A stretch of DNA of 64,000 nt from Gordionus sp. m RMFG-2023 (taxonomy: Eukaryota; Nematomorpha; Gordioida; Chordodea; Parachordodidae), in the NCBI RefSeq assembly GCF_954871325.1, contig NC_088775.1, forward strand, positions 64,643,561-64,707,560, given 5' to 3'. A program made the position numbers and the translations under genes. Of the stretch, positions 12,040 through 22,726 are shown one piece after another. The notes under the pieces are model-generated. The model had not been told where the DNA came from. It worked only from the letters and a program-made list of their open reading frames with translations, and made no database searches. Within the stretch, counting starts at the first letter, position 1. Every line of letters starts with the position of its first letter.

Positions 12040-12637
12040 AGCAGTTATAGTTGGGTAATGGGCTTAGCCTAGCCGATTTTTTTGGCTAGGCCCATGCTTA
12101 AACAGATTTTTTGGCTACTAGCCAATTTTTTAAGCTAAGACTAAAATCTAATCATATATAAAAATAATAAATATTATATAAGAAAGTTATTAACCACAAT
12201 TACATTGTTATTTTTAGTTTCATTTGGATGAACTGCAACGAGCCTATCCCAAGCCCGGCCTGGCCCGCAATATTTTTAAAAAAATTTGTCCAGCCCGACC
12301 CGATCCCGAAAGAATTTTTTTATTTGTCCCGAAAAGCCTGACCTAAAATAAAAATTGTTTGTCCGCCCGGTCCGGCAAGAATTTACTTAAATTTAGAAAA
12401 ATTTAATTTTTTTTTATTGTAAAAAAAATATTCTACAAATAAAAAATAAGTGTCTTGTTTCTTGCCAGAATTTTAAAATATATAAATTTATTTGACAAAA
12501 TGTAATGACATAATTTTTAAAAATTTAACCCACCCGGGCCAGCTCAAATTTTTTTTAAAAATATTAGGCACGACGACCCGACCCCACGGCCGGGCTCGGG
12601 ACTGATAAGGGCTTGGTCGTGATTTGCAGATCTCTAT
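12040..12637. mobile_element. hAT ends with GC-rich subterminal repeats
   Basis: From about 12235 the sequence carries AAGCCCGGCCTGGCCCGC, CAGCCCGACCCGATCCC, GCCCGGTCCGGC and CCACGGCCGGGCTCGGG spaced by A/T runs, then ends in TTTGCAGATCTCTA. That is the reverse complement of the terminus at 3018. A separate patch at about 12060-12125 has alternating TAGCCGATTTTTTTGGCTAG inverted motifs. No flanking 8-bp repeat was found. Confidence 0.45.
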
Positions 12638-12638
12638 C

Positions 12639-12780
12639 TAGTGTTGTTAAATGGCTCGATTTGAGCCGTTATTTTGGTCAAATGGCACAAAGTTTTGGAA
12701 CATCCATACGCAAAATCTCGAGGCTTATAGTCAATATTTTCTGACTAAAATATTGAGTTAGTCGTTTTTAAAAATCACTA
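12639..12780. mobile_element. Short MITE, TAGTGTTGTTAAATGGC family
   Basis: It starts TAGTGTTGTTAAATGGCTCG directly beside the preceding hAT end and includes AAAATCTCGAGGCTTATAG and TTGAGTTAGTCGTTTTTAAAA. The block at 36570-36773 has the same order of motifs (TAGTATTGTTAAACGGC, AATCTCAAGGCTTATGG, TGATTTAGCTGTTTTTAAAA), so this is a small dispersed family. The right end here is unclear. Confidence 0.45.
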
Positions 12781-12784
12781 TCTA

Positions 12785-14084
12785 TATCAATAGCGTGTTC
12801 AGATAAATTTCCCATATTTTGTAAATACTAATACCATAACTCAAATTCGCCAATTAAATTAATCTCAGTTTCAATATCATTAATTATAACTTAGCCAAAT
12901 ATTGGAAAAGCCTTGGGGTGGTAAAATTTGAGGTTAAAACTTCCCTTTTATCTAAAAGGTGTATTTTTATCTGGAAAAAGGTTTCCAATAATGATACGAA
13001 GTAGATATCTTGTAATATTCTTCAATAAATTTATATTACAATTAGAGATTGCCTAGACGACAATTATTACAAGGGAATAAAGACGAGGGAAATAGTTTTT
13101 TTATATGTAAATAATATTTAAAAAATCTACGAAAATTTTTAATGGGTGGGAGGGGGATTTCCTACCCCTCTTTGGTTAAGCATCTGTAAACTTATATTAA
13201 ATAAACTATATTTTCAAGTATAACACTTTAACTATTATCTTGAAAATCTATGACCCAACAGTGTGAGGTTTTGTTTGTTAAAGACACCTTGTTTTAAATG
13301 CCATAGTATGAAATTAATACATGGAGTGTTTATCTAAGTTTCAAATATTCATATAATATAATTTTAATGAATAAAAATGACGTATAGAAAATGTGTTTTT
13401 ATGGTTTGTATATCCATTTTAAAACAAATTTTTAAAAAGTCACACGGGTGAATAGATTAGATTTATCGTAGCCCCAAACGCTAAAAACAACTACGGCATG
13501 CAAACCACTGAGTGAAACCAAAAATAATTTTACACACATATATTTTACATAAAATTATTATGCTAATGAGTTTTCATCGTTCAAGTAATCTTATTTTTGA
13601 ATTCTTTGTGGTGCTCTTAAACCCCACCTGAGCTCTTGAGGGTTATATTATATCCCCATGATATTTTAATTATAAGATTTAAAAATACCTATCTTGATAA
13701 TTTTATATACTTTTATATGGGGATATAGATAACATTCTAATATTTTTAAAAAAAAATAGCACTTAAAATTGAATAGATAATTGAAAATCTGTCTTAGCCA
13801 AGTTTTAGTCACATAAGATACGTTCCAGATTTTAATGGGCCTGAAAAGAATCAATCATAGCACTTTTGCTATTTAAAATACAAAAGAGTATAAGAGTTTA
13901 AAAATGATGAATGAAATATTTTAATTGATGAGGAATCTGGGAAAATTTTTAATTTCAAACTGTACATATTTTATTTTAAAACATTTAAAACTGTAAAACT
14001 AATCATTTAAATTGCGCATCATATTTCTACTATGTCTCTTAAACTATTTTCTATTATTAAACTCTATAAAAATAATAGAAAAAG
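12785..14084. other. AT-rich intergenic DNA, no gene seen
   Basis: No conserved coding signal was recognised. The 62-codon minus-strand frame near 13666-13854 has no recognisable features. Confidence 0.4.
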
Positions 14085-14525
14085 GTTAATAGTAGTGTTA
14101 AGTTCGTTTTTTTGAAAAAAATGATGAACGGCGTTCCTTTTATTTTTGACGAACTTTACGTGAACGCGTTCCTTTTTTATGACGAACGCGTTCGAATTTA
14201 AAGTTCGTTCAATTTTAAAAATACTTTTTATTTATTTAAAAAATTTAATATTTCCGAATTTTTTTTTTAAAAAGTAATATTTATATTTTTTTAATCGGCT
14301 GCGTATTTCCTTTTCACATTTCAATTTTTATAACACATGGTTTATTAATTTGTATATTACTATTTATATTTTAATTTAATAGATTAGCATAAGCATGAAT
14401 ATTATTATTTCATCATAATCATCTGATTCTGAAAATTAAAAATCAGATGAATTAACATTACCATGGTTTAAGATAAATGTTTTACATTAACATCCTATAT
14501 TGAAGGAATTAATTCAATGCTTTCC

Positions 14526-14594
14526 AAGTGTAAAATGTGCCCAAAAAGTATTATATTGTCAAAATCTTCAGGTTCCAACTTAAAACGACATTTG
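14526..14594 (+). pseudogene. BED-type zinc finger of the hAT transposase
   Basis: The frame reads CKMCPKSIILSKSSGSNLKR followed by HL. This is the C-x2-C half, the S-x-S-N-L segment and the first histidine of a BED finger, which in hAT transposases binds DNA at the subterminal repeats. The second histidine region decays into AT-rich sequence. It lies inside the 14093-15391 element, about 430 bp from its left end. Confidence 0.6.
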
Positions 14595-14975
14595 ATTGTA
14601 ATATTAATTATTTTATTTTATATAATATAATATAAAGTAAAATCATTAAATTTGAAGAAAAAATGCATTTGGGATATTTGACGCCAACAATAATGATAGT
14701 TATTTTAAAATTAAAAAAAAATTAGTGGCTTCAAATATGGTCAACCATTGATAGATGCCGTATTAAATGGGATTAATAAAAGGTATTAAACCTATCACTC
14801 TCAATTAATTACATATATTTTATTTTTTTTAAAGATTTGAACATATATATGAAGATCAATATGTTCTTTCTGCAATTATACATCCAGTAGAATGAATTGG
14901 AGGCAGATAACTTATTTCAATTCTTTGAAGCAAATAACAAAACAATAAATGTTTTTAATAAATTCACCACGTTAA

Positions 14976-15120
14976 AAGTTATTTATTAAGTATAATGCCG
15001 CAATCACCTCATCTACCCTTGAGCGTGTTTTTAGTATAGCTAATGCCGTATAAACTGCCAAGTGTTCTTGTCTATCAGATAATAATTTTGAAAAATATTG
15101 TTATTAAAAATTAATAAGAA
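14976..15120 (+). pseudogene. C-terminal hAT dimerisation domain remnant
   Basis: The frame AAITSSTLERVFSIANAV corresponds to the conserved S/T-x-x-x-E-R-x-F-S core of the hAT C-terminal dimerisation motif. A stop interrupts it, and then come CLSDNNFEKY-like residues that match the usual LS-x-x-x-x-E-x-L-L-x-L-K tail. The catalytic RNase H-like middle of the protein is absent, so the element cannot have been autonomous in its present form. Confidence 0.65.
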
Positions 15121-15399
15121 AATTTTTTTATAAATAAAAATATCTTTTATTTGATACATTATTTTGAATTTATAATTATATTATTTTTAACTTGGCTAAT
15201 ATTGTGTTAATAAATATAAGACATTTATTTTTATTAGAAAATTTTAAAAAATATTTATCATAATTTTGAACGGTTCATGAACGTGAACGCGTTCCTTTTT
15301 TTTTGAAAGTGAACTTGAACGTGAACGCGTTCAATTTTTGTCAATGAACGTTGAACGCGAATGCGTTCAATTTTTTTAGAAATGAGCAATAGTTAATAG

Positions 15400-17784
15400 T
15401 CATAGTTATAAAAAAAGAGACTTAGTTTGGTTTCATGTACTGAAGATCCGATTGACACAATCTATCCAATTAGACAAATAAATGGAAAATAGTTGGAAAG
15501 AAGCAAAAAGCTCCTTATGGTTTTTCTCGATCTAGTAAAAGATTAAAGTGAAGACCTAAGATTATATTGGACTTTTAGGCAGCTAAAAGATAGTTGAAAA
15601 TACATTGAAATCGCACAGGCAAATATATCATATGATAATGATCAAACGCACAAATAGGACATAAACAGGCTTTCCAATGGACGGAGTTCATCAAGGATAG
15701 GCTCACAGCATATTAATGTTCATAACAGTAATAGATGTCTATCAAAAGAATCAACCCCATGTAATATAATATTTTCACATGATATTGTAATGTTTTCCAA
15801 AAAAAAGGGGGAAAGCAAATAAAAATTAACGAATTGGATGAATGATAGAAATTTATGGGCTTACAGCCAACAAAGAAAAAACAGAATATATGGATTGTTT
15901 CACAAACTTCTTTGTAACCCAATTAAAGTTAAGTTTCTGGTAATTGTAACAACTGGCTAAGATGACGAGAGTTTGCAGATAATGAATCCAAATCAGCTGA
16001 TCAAGGAATGGAAGTTTTACGTGTGTTAGGGCGGATAATTATTGTAGTATGTTTAGCGCAAAGGATGCGTGCAGCCTTTTTTTATTTTTCCCGCCATTAA
16101 AAAATGATGTATATTTCTGTGTTTTCCCTAGAAGATAGTGGTAATAATATAATATCTTAATATAAATATTCAATTTTAGATAAAGAAGTGCATGAGTATT
16201 TCCGGGCAACAAAGTATTGTATATTTTTAATAAAAAATAATGTTTTTATATTCTACATCTCTTTAATACCATAACATTTTTATTTTTTAGATCCTGATGA
16301 TATCATTATCAAAAAAACTATATATGTATACTTTCTAAATTACTTCCCTTTCATTAATTGAAAGATACCTACATCTCTTAGAAGCATCTACGACTTAAAG
16401 TTTCTTCTAAAAAATCTTTGTCTTTGGTCTCCATTTACCTTTACTCTTGAGTGTAACCTTTTTTAACATTCACTCTTCTCCCCCAATTAAAATTTGGATC
16501 TCTCAAAGAGCAACAATATTAGCTGCCTAGGCACGATTGATCTCGTCTAGAGTATCAATATCATTTTACCCGTAGATTGATCCTACCTAGAGCATTCATA
16601 TTGATGGATCTCCTTCCCCTCCCCCAGAGTACCCATGTCGATTCCATTGTTTATTAACCTCTTAATGGTTAACTGTGTAGATATTCAGGCTAGATTTTCT
16701 ATTTAGGATTATTTTTTTCGGCTGATTTTTATTTGAGCATTAACCAAATAATTTGAAAAATACAGCATTTTTATCCACTAGAAAAATCTTGACTATAAAT
16801 GGGTTAACGGAGTATCAATGTCGGTAGATATCCTACAGAAGTGTTCCTATCGATTCCATTGTATGCTTAATTTACAATCGGAGTATCGTTATCGAATCCA
16901 TTTGTAGATTGGTTGACATTGAGCTGGAACGGCCCACAAAGTCACGTTTATCGAACTGGCCAAGAGATAGCTTTCAATAGTCCTTAACCCAAATACAACT
17001 ATCTGGCTCACGGATTAATTTTTGCCCCAACAATCTTTTTGTCTAAATTAGAAAGGTTTCTATATCAGTATCCATTTTTCCAATATCCAAATTAACCAGA
17101 TTCTTTTATCAGTAACCATCTTTCCCAATGTCCAGATTAGCCAGATTCTTTTATCAATAACTTTTTTCCCAAAGTCATGTAAATATCACTATATCATTAT
17201 CCCATAATGTCCATTTTTAATGGGTCATCAATTTCCCAAATTAATTTCATATTATCATAAATATTCATAAAATAAATTATGCCCCAAAATTAAATAAATC
17301 ATTTAATAATCATTAATTTATCAATCCAATTTTTAATAATTGTGTTGATATATATTCCATCCTTCTGCAATTTCATTCAATATAATCAGCATGAACATCT
17401 TCATTTGTACCAAAATAAATGATTGTATTATTTTCTTTCTTTTGCAAATTCATTCATCAACCAATTTTTCTTTGTCAGCAAATATAATAATTCGTTCAAT
17501 ATCAGAATTATTAATATTTTTTCCAAATTAAGTTCATTATCAACCATAATTTTATCTATTTTGCAAATTCTCCATAATTTATTCCATTGGTTTAATTCTG
17601 ATTCGCAATTTTATCTTTATCCATATTAATTTCATGAAATATCCAATACATTCATATTAATCAAACAAATATCACATTTACAAAATAATTCATACTTACC
17701 ATAACATTTTCCAATCATTTCCCATTATTTATTTCATAAAACAGCAAAAATATTCATACAGGTTATTTACATTCATGACTGCCA
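15400..17784. other. Intergenic DNA, moderately complex, no recognised gene
   Basis: About 15420-16080 is less AT-rich and non-repetitive, but neither strand gives a recognisable protein. About 16520-16910 contains loosely repeated phrases (GATTCCATTG, GAGTATCAATGTCG). About 17050-17160 holds two copies of a roughly 54-bp unit ending CAGATTCTTTTATCA. About 17040-17760 is strikingly poor in G on the plus strand. The 68-codon frame at 17423-17629 reflects that composition and is not called. Confidence 0.4.
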
Positions 17785-18200
17785 CACATAGGCTTAACCA
17801 GGATTTTCCTAAAGGGGGGAAGGATTAAAAAATTACTGGGGGCTTCGCTCCCAGATCCCATTATATATATTCATAAAATACTTTTACAAGATTGGAGGTT
17901 AATATATAAAATATAATAAATTACAATAAATTACTTGTGTATACATAAGCATTGTAACAATTTATGAAACAAATATAAGAAATTTATTTATAAAAAGTAA
18001 GTAGACATATAGTTGATATTCCCCTATTATATAGAATTAGTTACAAAATACTAGGTAAAATTCCACTTTTACATACATATTTGACAGTTAGAGAATATAT
18101 TACAGTTAATATTTTAACAAATTTTACTAATCAATGCTCTTGATAATAAATATAGCAAAAATTTGCAATCAATTATTTAACACCATCTATTTTTTTTAAA
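17785..18200 (+). mobile_element. Non-autonomous element related to 780-1532
   Basis: The left side reads AGGCTTAACCAGGATTTTCC with a G run and GGGGGCTTCGCTCCCAG, resembling the CTTGAGCCCC zone of the element ending at 1532. The block from about 17930 (AAGAAATTTATTTATAAAAA, ACATATAGTTGATATTCCCC, ATTCCACTTTTACA) is the reverse complement of 780-1000 with moderate divergence. The right boundary is undefined, and no target duplication was found. Confidence 0.45.
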
Positions 18201-18659
18201 TAAAAAGTGTTATTAAAAATTAATTTTCATATTATTTATCCCACAATATCTTTAAAAGATATTTTCTGATGTCTTTATGAATATTTTATAGTTTTCTCTA
18301 AAATATATAATTCGCTATATTGGTAAAAATTACTTGATTGTCATATGATAATTGATAAAATTAGATATACTGTAAATCTACGACATATATTATTCCATTG
18401 TTTGTATTGTGCTTTAATTTTTTTATTAAATTTAGGATTTAATTTTATCAATAATTTTATAATTACTATTACTTTTATTAAGATAAATAAATTAAAATTA
18501 CTTACTTTATAAAAAATTATATTTGTCTATATTATAATTTTCCGATGTCCTAACTACGTCATCATGACGTCATATCATCGCTAGGTCATGTCATCGGTAC
18601 GTATTTATTTATTTATTTTTTATTTGTTGATTTTATTTATTTATTTTATACAAACAGAT

Positions 18660-19460
18660 GATCCTATAACTTAAATTTTCTATGCAACTGTAGGAGGCCA
18701 TATTAAAACCAATTGTCAAAGTAATACATTATTTACTAAATATTACAAATTATTAATATTTTATATCTCTAGGCTTGGAAATTTTTTTTCAAAATTAATG
18801 CAACTGTAGGAGGCACAATTAATGGAACTGTAGAGGGCCATATTAACACCAATTGTCAAAGTAATACTTAATGGAACTGTAGAGGGCCATATTAACACCA
18901 ATTGTCAAAGTAATATATTATTTACTAAATATTACAAATTATTAAGAAAGCCCAACGAAAATCACGGGGAATGAGATTTTTATTCATTTTTTACGATAGT
19001 GTCATGCCAGGTCCAAGCTCACAATAATAGGTAGCATATAATTATAAAAAAGTTTATCAAGCCCAGCTCAACCCTTAATAATTTGTAAAAGATATTCCCA
19101 TGTCAGGTGCAAGCTAATATTAATTGAGGTTTCAAGCCCAGTCGTATCTAATATAATTTTGAAAATTTTTCCCCACCTCGGAGATAGTTAAATTTTTAAT
19201 TGATTTATCAATGAAGGGTAAATATCTGATTTACCAATTAGTTTAAAATGTAAAAAAAAAACATAAATAATATTAGGGCAGACCTTATTTTGTCATGATT
19301 CTCTAATAAGTGCTTTGTTCAGGCTTTCTCAGTTTCCCTTATTACCAATTCACATGATTTTTTTCAAAATTAGTGCAACTGTAGGAGGCCATATTAAAAC
19401 AAATTGTCAAAGTAATACATTATTTACTAAATATAACAAATTATTAATATTTTATATATC
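18660..19460. repeat. Dispersed AACTGTAGGAGGCCATATTA repeats
   Basis: The phrase AACTGTAGGAGGCCATATTA, or its GAGGGCC variant, followed by ACCAATTGTCAAAGTAAT, occurs at about 18685, 18850, 18880 and 19376. It is usually followed by ATTATTTACTAAATATTACA. Copies are partly nested and unequal, as expected for repeated slippage or unequal exchange. No coding content was seen. Confidence 0.6.
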
Positions 19461-19553
19461 ATAACTGAGTTAATTCAATAAATTTAATATCTCTAGGCAT
19501 GGGAAAATTTTTTCAAAATTATTATGGGTTAAAATTAATATTGTCTTGGTTTT

Positions 19554-20015
19554 CAAAAATTATTAGGGATTGAAATGGGCTTGAGAAAATCTTTATAAAT
19601 TATTAAGATCTTGCATGCTTGGAAATTTTTTCCAAATATTGTAGGCTTGAACCTATATTGGGATTTTTTAATGTTAAATGTTAGTCTTATGTTAAATGTT
19701 AGTCTTATGTTAAATGTTAGTCTTATGTTAAATGTTAGTCTTATGTTAATATTTTTATAAAGTAATATATTTTACCCGTAGACTAATTGGTAAATCAGAG
19801 ATTTCCCCTTCATTAATTATAAATTTCTTATCTCTGGGCTTGGTTTCAAAATTATTAAAGATTGAGGTGGGCTTGAGAAAATCTTTTTAGATTATTAAGA
19901 TCTTGGATGCTTGGAAATTTTTTCCAGATATTGTAGGCTTGAACCTAGATTGAGATTTTTTAATGTTAAATGTTAGTCTTATGTTAATATTTTTATAAAG
20001 ATATATATTTTAACT
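19554..20015. repeat. Diverged tandem duplication with an 18-bp minisatellite
   Basis: Two copies of a block (about 19554-19760 and 19855-20010) share GGGCTTGAGAAAATCTTT, ATTATTAAGATCTTG and ATTGTAGGCTTGAACCTA. In the first copy the 18-bp unit ATGTTAAATGTTAGTCTT is expanded to four copies (19671-19744), while the second copy has one. This directly shows minisatellite expansion after block duplication. Confidence 0.75.
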
Positions 20016-20159
20016 CAAAGAATAGTTTTCAGTAACATACAAAATGTAGACTGACTATGCTATGTCGATAACATATGTATCCCTACTAAAGATATCCCTA
20101 ACATTCATTATTTTAACAACAGTCTAAATAATATGGGAAAAATCAAAATTTAAAAAATA

Positions 20160-20335
20160 CTAAAATTCTCTTTTCCTTTCTTTCCCTTTTAATTTCTTTT
20201 ATTATCTTCCCCTTTCTCATCATTTCCCTTTCCTATCTTCACTTTTTAATTTCCTTTTTCTTTATCTTTACCTTCCTTTCCCTTTTAATTTCCCTATTTT
20301 CTTTCCATTTAATTTTCTCTTATTTCCCTATCTCA
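20160..20335. repeat. Long polypyrimidine tract on the plus strand
   Basis: About 170 bases are almost entirely C and T (CTTTCCCTTTTAATTTC-type repeats), broken only by short AAT groups. No gene sits directly beside it. Such tracts can form triplex DNA or serve as splice-like signals, but no function is shown here. Confidence 0.6.
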
Positions 20336-20457
20336 GGCTACACACTCCAACCGAAGGCTGGGCTTATCAAATATCATTCAATTCTTAATTCAACTCATAT
20401 TCAAGCAAAAAAATTATACCCGGTCATACATATGACGTGAAGCCCTATAAAATCTAC

Positions 20458-20690
20458 CAAATGCAAAAAATAAAGTTATTCATCTATATATACTAAAAAT
20501 GCTTATACTTTTCATTTTAGCATACATCTAATGGATGATATTCCCACTATTTCTAGAGAGGTTAACCTAATATTGACTCCTCTTCAGGTTTAATACATTA
20601 GTATTTTTTTTAATTATTCTTTTGTTTTTATTTTAGATAACAAGTCCTGTCCTAACCTCACTTAATGATTTTACAGGTGGTGATTAATCC
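20458..20690 (+). other. Exon-like segment, duplicated at 24318-24465
   Basis: After a TTTTAG acceptor-like site, the plus strand reads MDDIPTISREVNLILTPLQ up to CAG-GT at about 20588. A TTTTAG then precedes a second open piece (ITSPVLTSLNDFTG) that ends in CAG-GT near 20678. A related stretch, SDDILTISRELNLIL, follows another TTTTAG at about 24400-24465. The two copies differ partly by synonymous or conservative codon changes. I do not recognise the protein. Either a host gene with duplicated exons was split by the hAT insertion at 20761, or this is a non-coding repeat that happens to be open. Confidence 0.25.
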
Positions 20691-21149
20691 GTCATTAATA
20701 AAAGAAAAAGGTGGCAGGTCAATCAACAAAAGAAAAGCTATAGGGATCGTGTATCCCAGCCAGGATTGCCATGTCTCCCCCCATCAGCGGGAGACTCCCG
20801 CAATTTTTAAGTTTACACGTAGACATCTCTCTCCCGCAAAACTATCGCAATTGGAAATCTCCCGCAAAAATCTACAGCAATTTTTTAATTTCTCCCGCAA
20901 TTTTTTTTTAGTATTTTAACATTTTTAATATATAAATAATAATTTTGAGAGACATTAATTAATGATTTTTATATTTTTAAAATAATTTTAAATATTTATT
21001 CGAAAAATATGTCTAGTTTGTAAATTTCTTTCTATCCTGTTTTATTTTTATCCAATAACAAATCAACATTATTTCATTCATATAAGTCAGTACAGGGGAG
21101 TATATCAACATCGATTGCAATACAAAAATATTCTCAAATAATAAATAAT

Positions 21150-22618
21150 ACAGATGCAACTACATTTGTGGAAATCATATACATCTATCATGTAGTTCAA
21201 CATTCACAGAGCTATATCATCACAATGTGGGTCATATCTTTTTCTCATGATATTTAACGACTCCAAAATAAGTGCAAACCTTACTTGTGGCAGATTAGCA
21301 AGGCTATCACAAGTGTTTTAGTACCTGAATCCTAGAGGTCAATTCTAGACTATTTGAAAGATGGGCATCCATATTCAATTCTAACAGATGCATCTAATAA
21401 GGGAAATATTAAAACATTTCCCTTGGTCCTTCGCTATTTCAAAAAGAATAAGAACATTTCCATAAAACTGTTAAAATTTTTTCCTCGGATAGTGAAAAAT
21501 CCAACGATGTAGCTAGCCACATAATGGTAAATATAGTTGTCTCAGGTTTATCAATGATTTGCATGTCAGCTTTCTGCACTGATAATCCTCTGTAAAGTTT
21601 GGTAAAAACTAAATTTACCGAATTGAGGCAGCACAATAATGAATTAATACCAATTAGCTGTATATGCCATATACTACATAATTCTTGTAAGAAGGCAATA
21701 AATGTACTATCTGTGGATGTCGAAATAATTGTAATGAAATGTTTTAACGAATTTAGTCATCAACTAAAAGAGTTAATGAATTAAAAGAGTTAATGAAGTG
21801 GTCTGACTTGGAATGGTGTGAGTTGTTGCGATATATACCTATCAGGTGATTATCATTAATACCTGCCATCGATAGAATTTTAAAATTTTACAAACCCTTA
21901 AAAAAATACTTTTCTTAAATAAAGATTTTAAAAGCTGTCTTAAAATTTTGAAAAGTTTTTTCGAGTATGAAATGGCAGAAGCATATTTGGGATTCGTTTC
22001 ACATGTAGGAAATCTACTTCATGCAGTTAATATTCAGTTGTAATCAGAATATTCTTTATAAAAAAGATTCACAAAATCATGCTACAGCTCTGTTCATCTC
22101 TACAGTTAAAAATTGATAATAAATTTTATAGCACTATTGCTAAAAATATTATTAAAATGTTCAAATAATACTCTAATTAATACATTTTTAAATGAAGCAG
22201 ATATTTTTATTAAGACAATTTTAGAATATTTACAATCAAGATTTGATTTTAATAACTCTATTAACAAATGTATAAATATTATGACCTTGGAACAGAAACT
22301 ATCAATTGATGGTTTTAATAATTAATAAATATATTAAAATACCGAAAGACATTGATTTCTTGCTTGAGGAGATTGTAAGATTGTAATTCTCTCTATTTTT
22401 TATGATTCGCCAAAATAGTTAGTTGGTCTAAAAGCAGAGGAGAAATGGGTAGAATTTTTTCGTAATAACGATAAATGCCCATGCTTGGAAAAAAGTGAGT
22501 CCTTACCTCATTCTAATGCCTCATCCGAGCGCATTTTTAGCCTGATGAGGATTGCCTGGAAAAAGGAGAGAAATCGGATTGCTTTAACAACATTGGAGGC
22601 CGAGCTAATGATTAAATA
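21150..22618 (+). pseudogene. hAT transposase copy A (degenerate, nearly full length)
   Basis: Recognisable blocks run in order: VVQHSQSY; ILTDASNKGNIKTFPLVLRY (catalytic Asp strand, about 21380-21440); SDSEKSNDVASHI and MSAFCTDNP (about 21487-21590); ISCICHILHNSCKKA with VDVEIIVMKCFNEFS (about 21655-21755, the C-x-x-H insertion-domain motif); LEWCELLRYIP; and, after decayed sequence, SNASSERIFSLMR plus TLEAELMIK (about 22520-22616), the C-terminal dimerisation domain. Order and spacing are those of a hAT transposase. Several stops and frame changes separate the blocks. The N-terminal DNA-binding finger is not recognised. Confidence 0.75.
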
Positions 22619-22726
22619 AATATATAATATGTCATGCCAGGAATTTTATAAATATCTCAATAACGACGGCAAACATTTAGTTCTATTATTTAAATCCCAA
22701 ATAAAATATAATTAAGTTTTATCAAT

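Larger units (their letters stand above)
14093..15391 (+). mobile_element. Internally deleted hAT element with exact 8-bp target duplication
   Basis: GTTAATAG at 14085-14092 is repeated at 15392-15399, giving a perfect 8-bp duplication typical of hAT. The termini are loosely inverted (TAGTGTTAAG and, on the other strand, TATTGCTCAT). Both ends carry GAACGCGTTC motifs, a palindromic decamer that is a likely transposase-binding site: several on the left (14130-14210) and several on the right (15270-15375). At 1.3 kb the element is too short for a full transposase and keeps only the N-terminal BED finger and the C-terminal dimerisation domain. Confidence 0.85.

Noticed and set aside
3018-12637. 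Idea that the inverted GC-rich ends at 3018 and 12637 bound one 9.6-kb hAT element
   Set aside because: The flanking octamers differ, other family ends lie in between, and no matching transposase is inside. Two separate remnants are more likely.
15713-15922. 69-codon minus-strand frame
   Set aside because: No recognisable domain, and it lies in non-repetitive intergenic DNA with no splice-supported neighbours.
17423-17629. 68-codon plus-strand frame rich in F, S, I and L
   Set aside because: It can be explained by the G-poor composition of the region. There is no signal peptide or family match.
21439-21636. 65-codon minus-strand frame in the hAT element
   Set aside because: The plus strand carries the conserved transposase blocks (SDSEKSNDVA, MSAFCTDNP, CHILHNSCKKA). 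The minus frame is its shadow.
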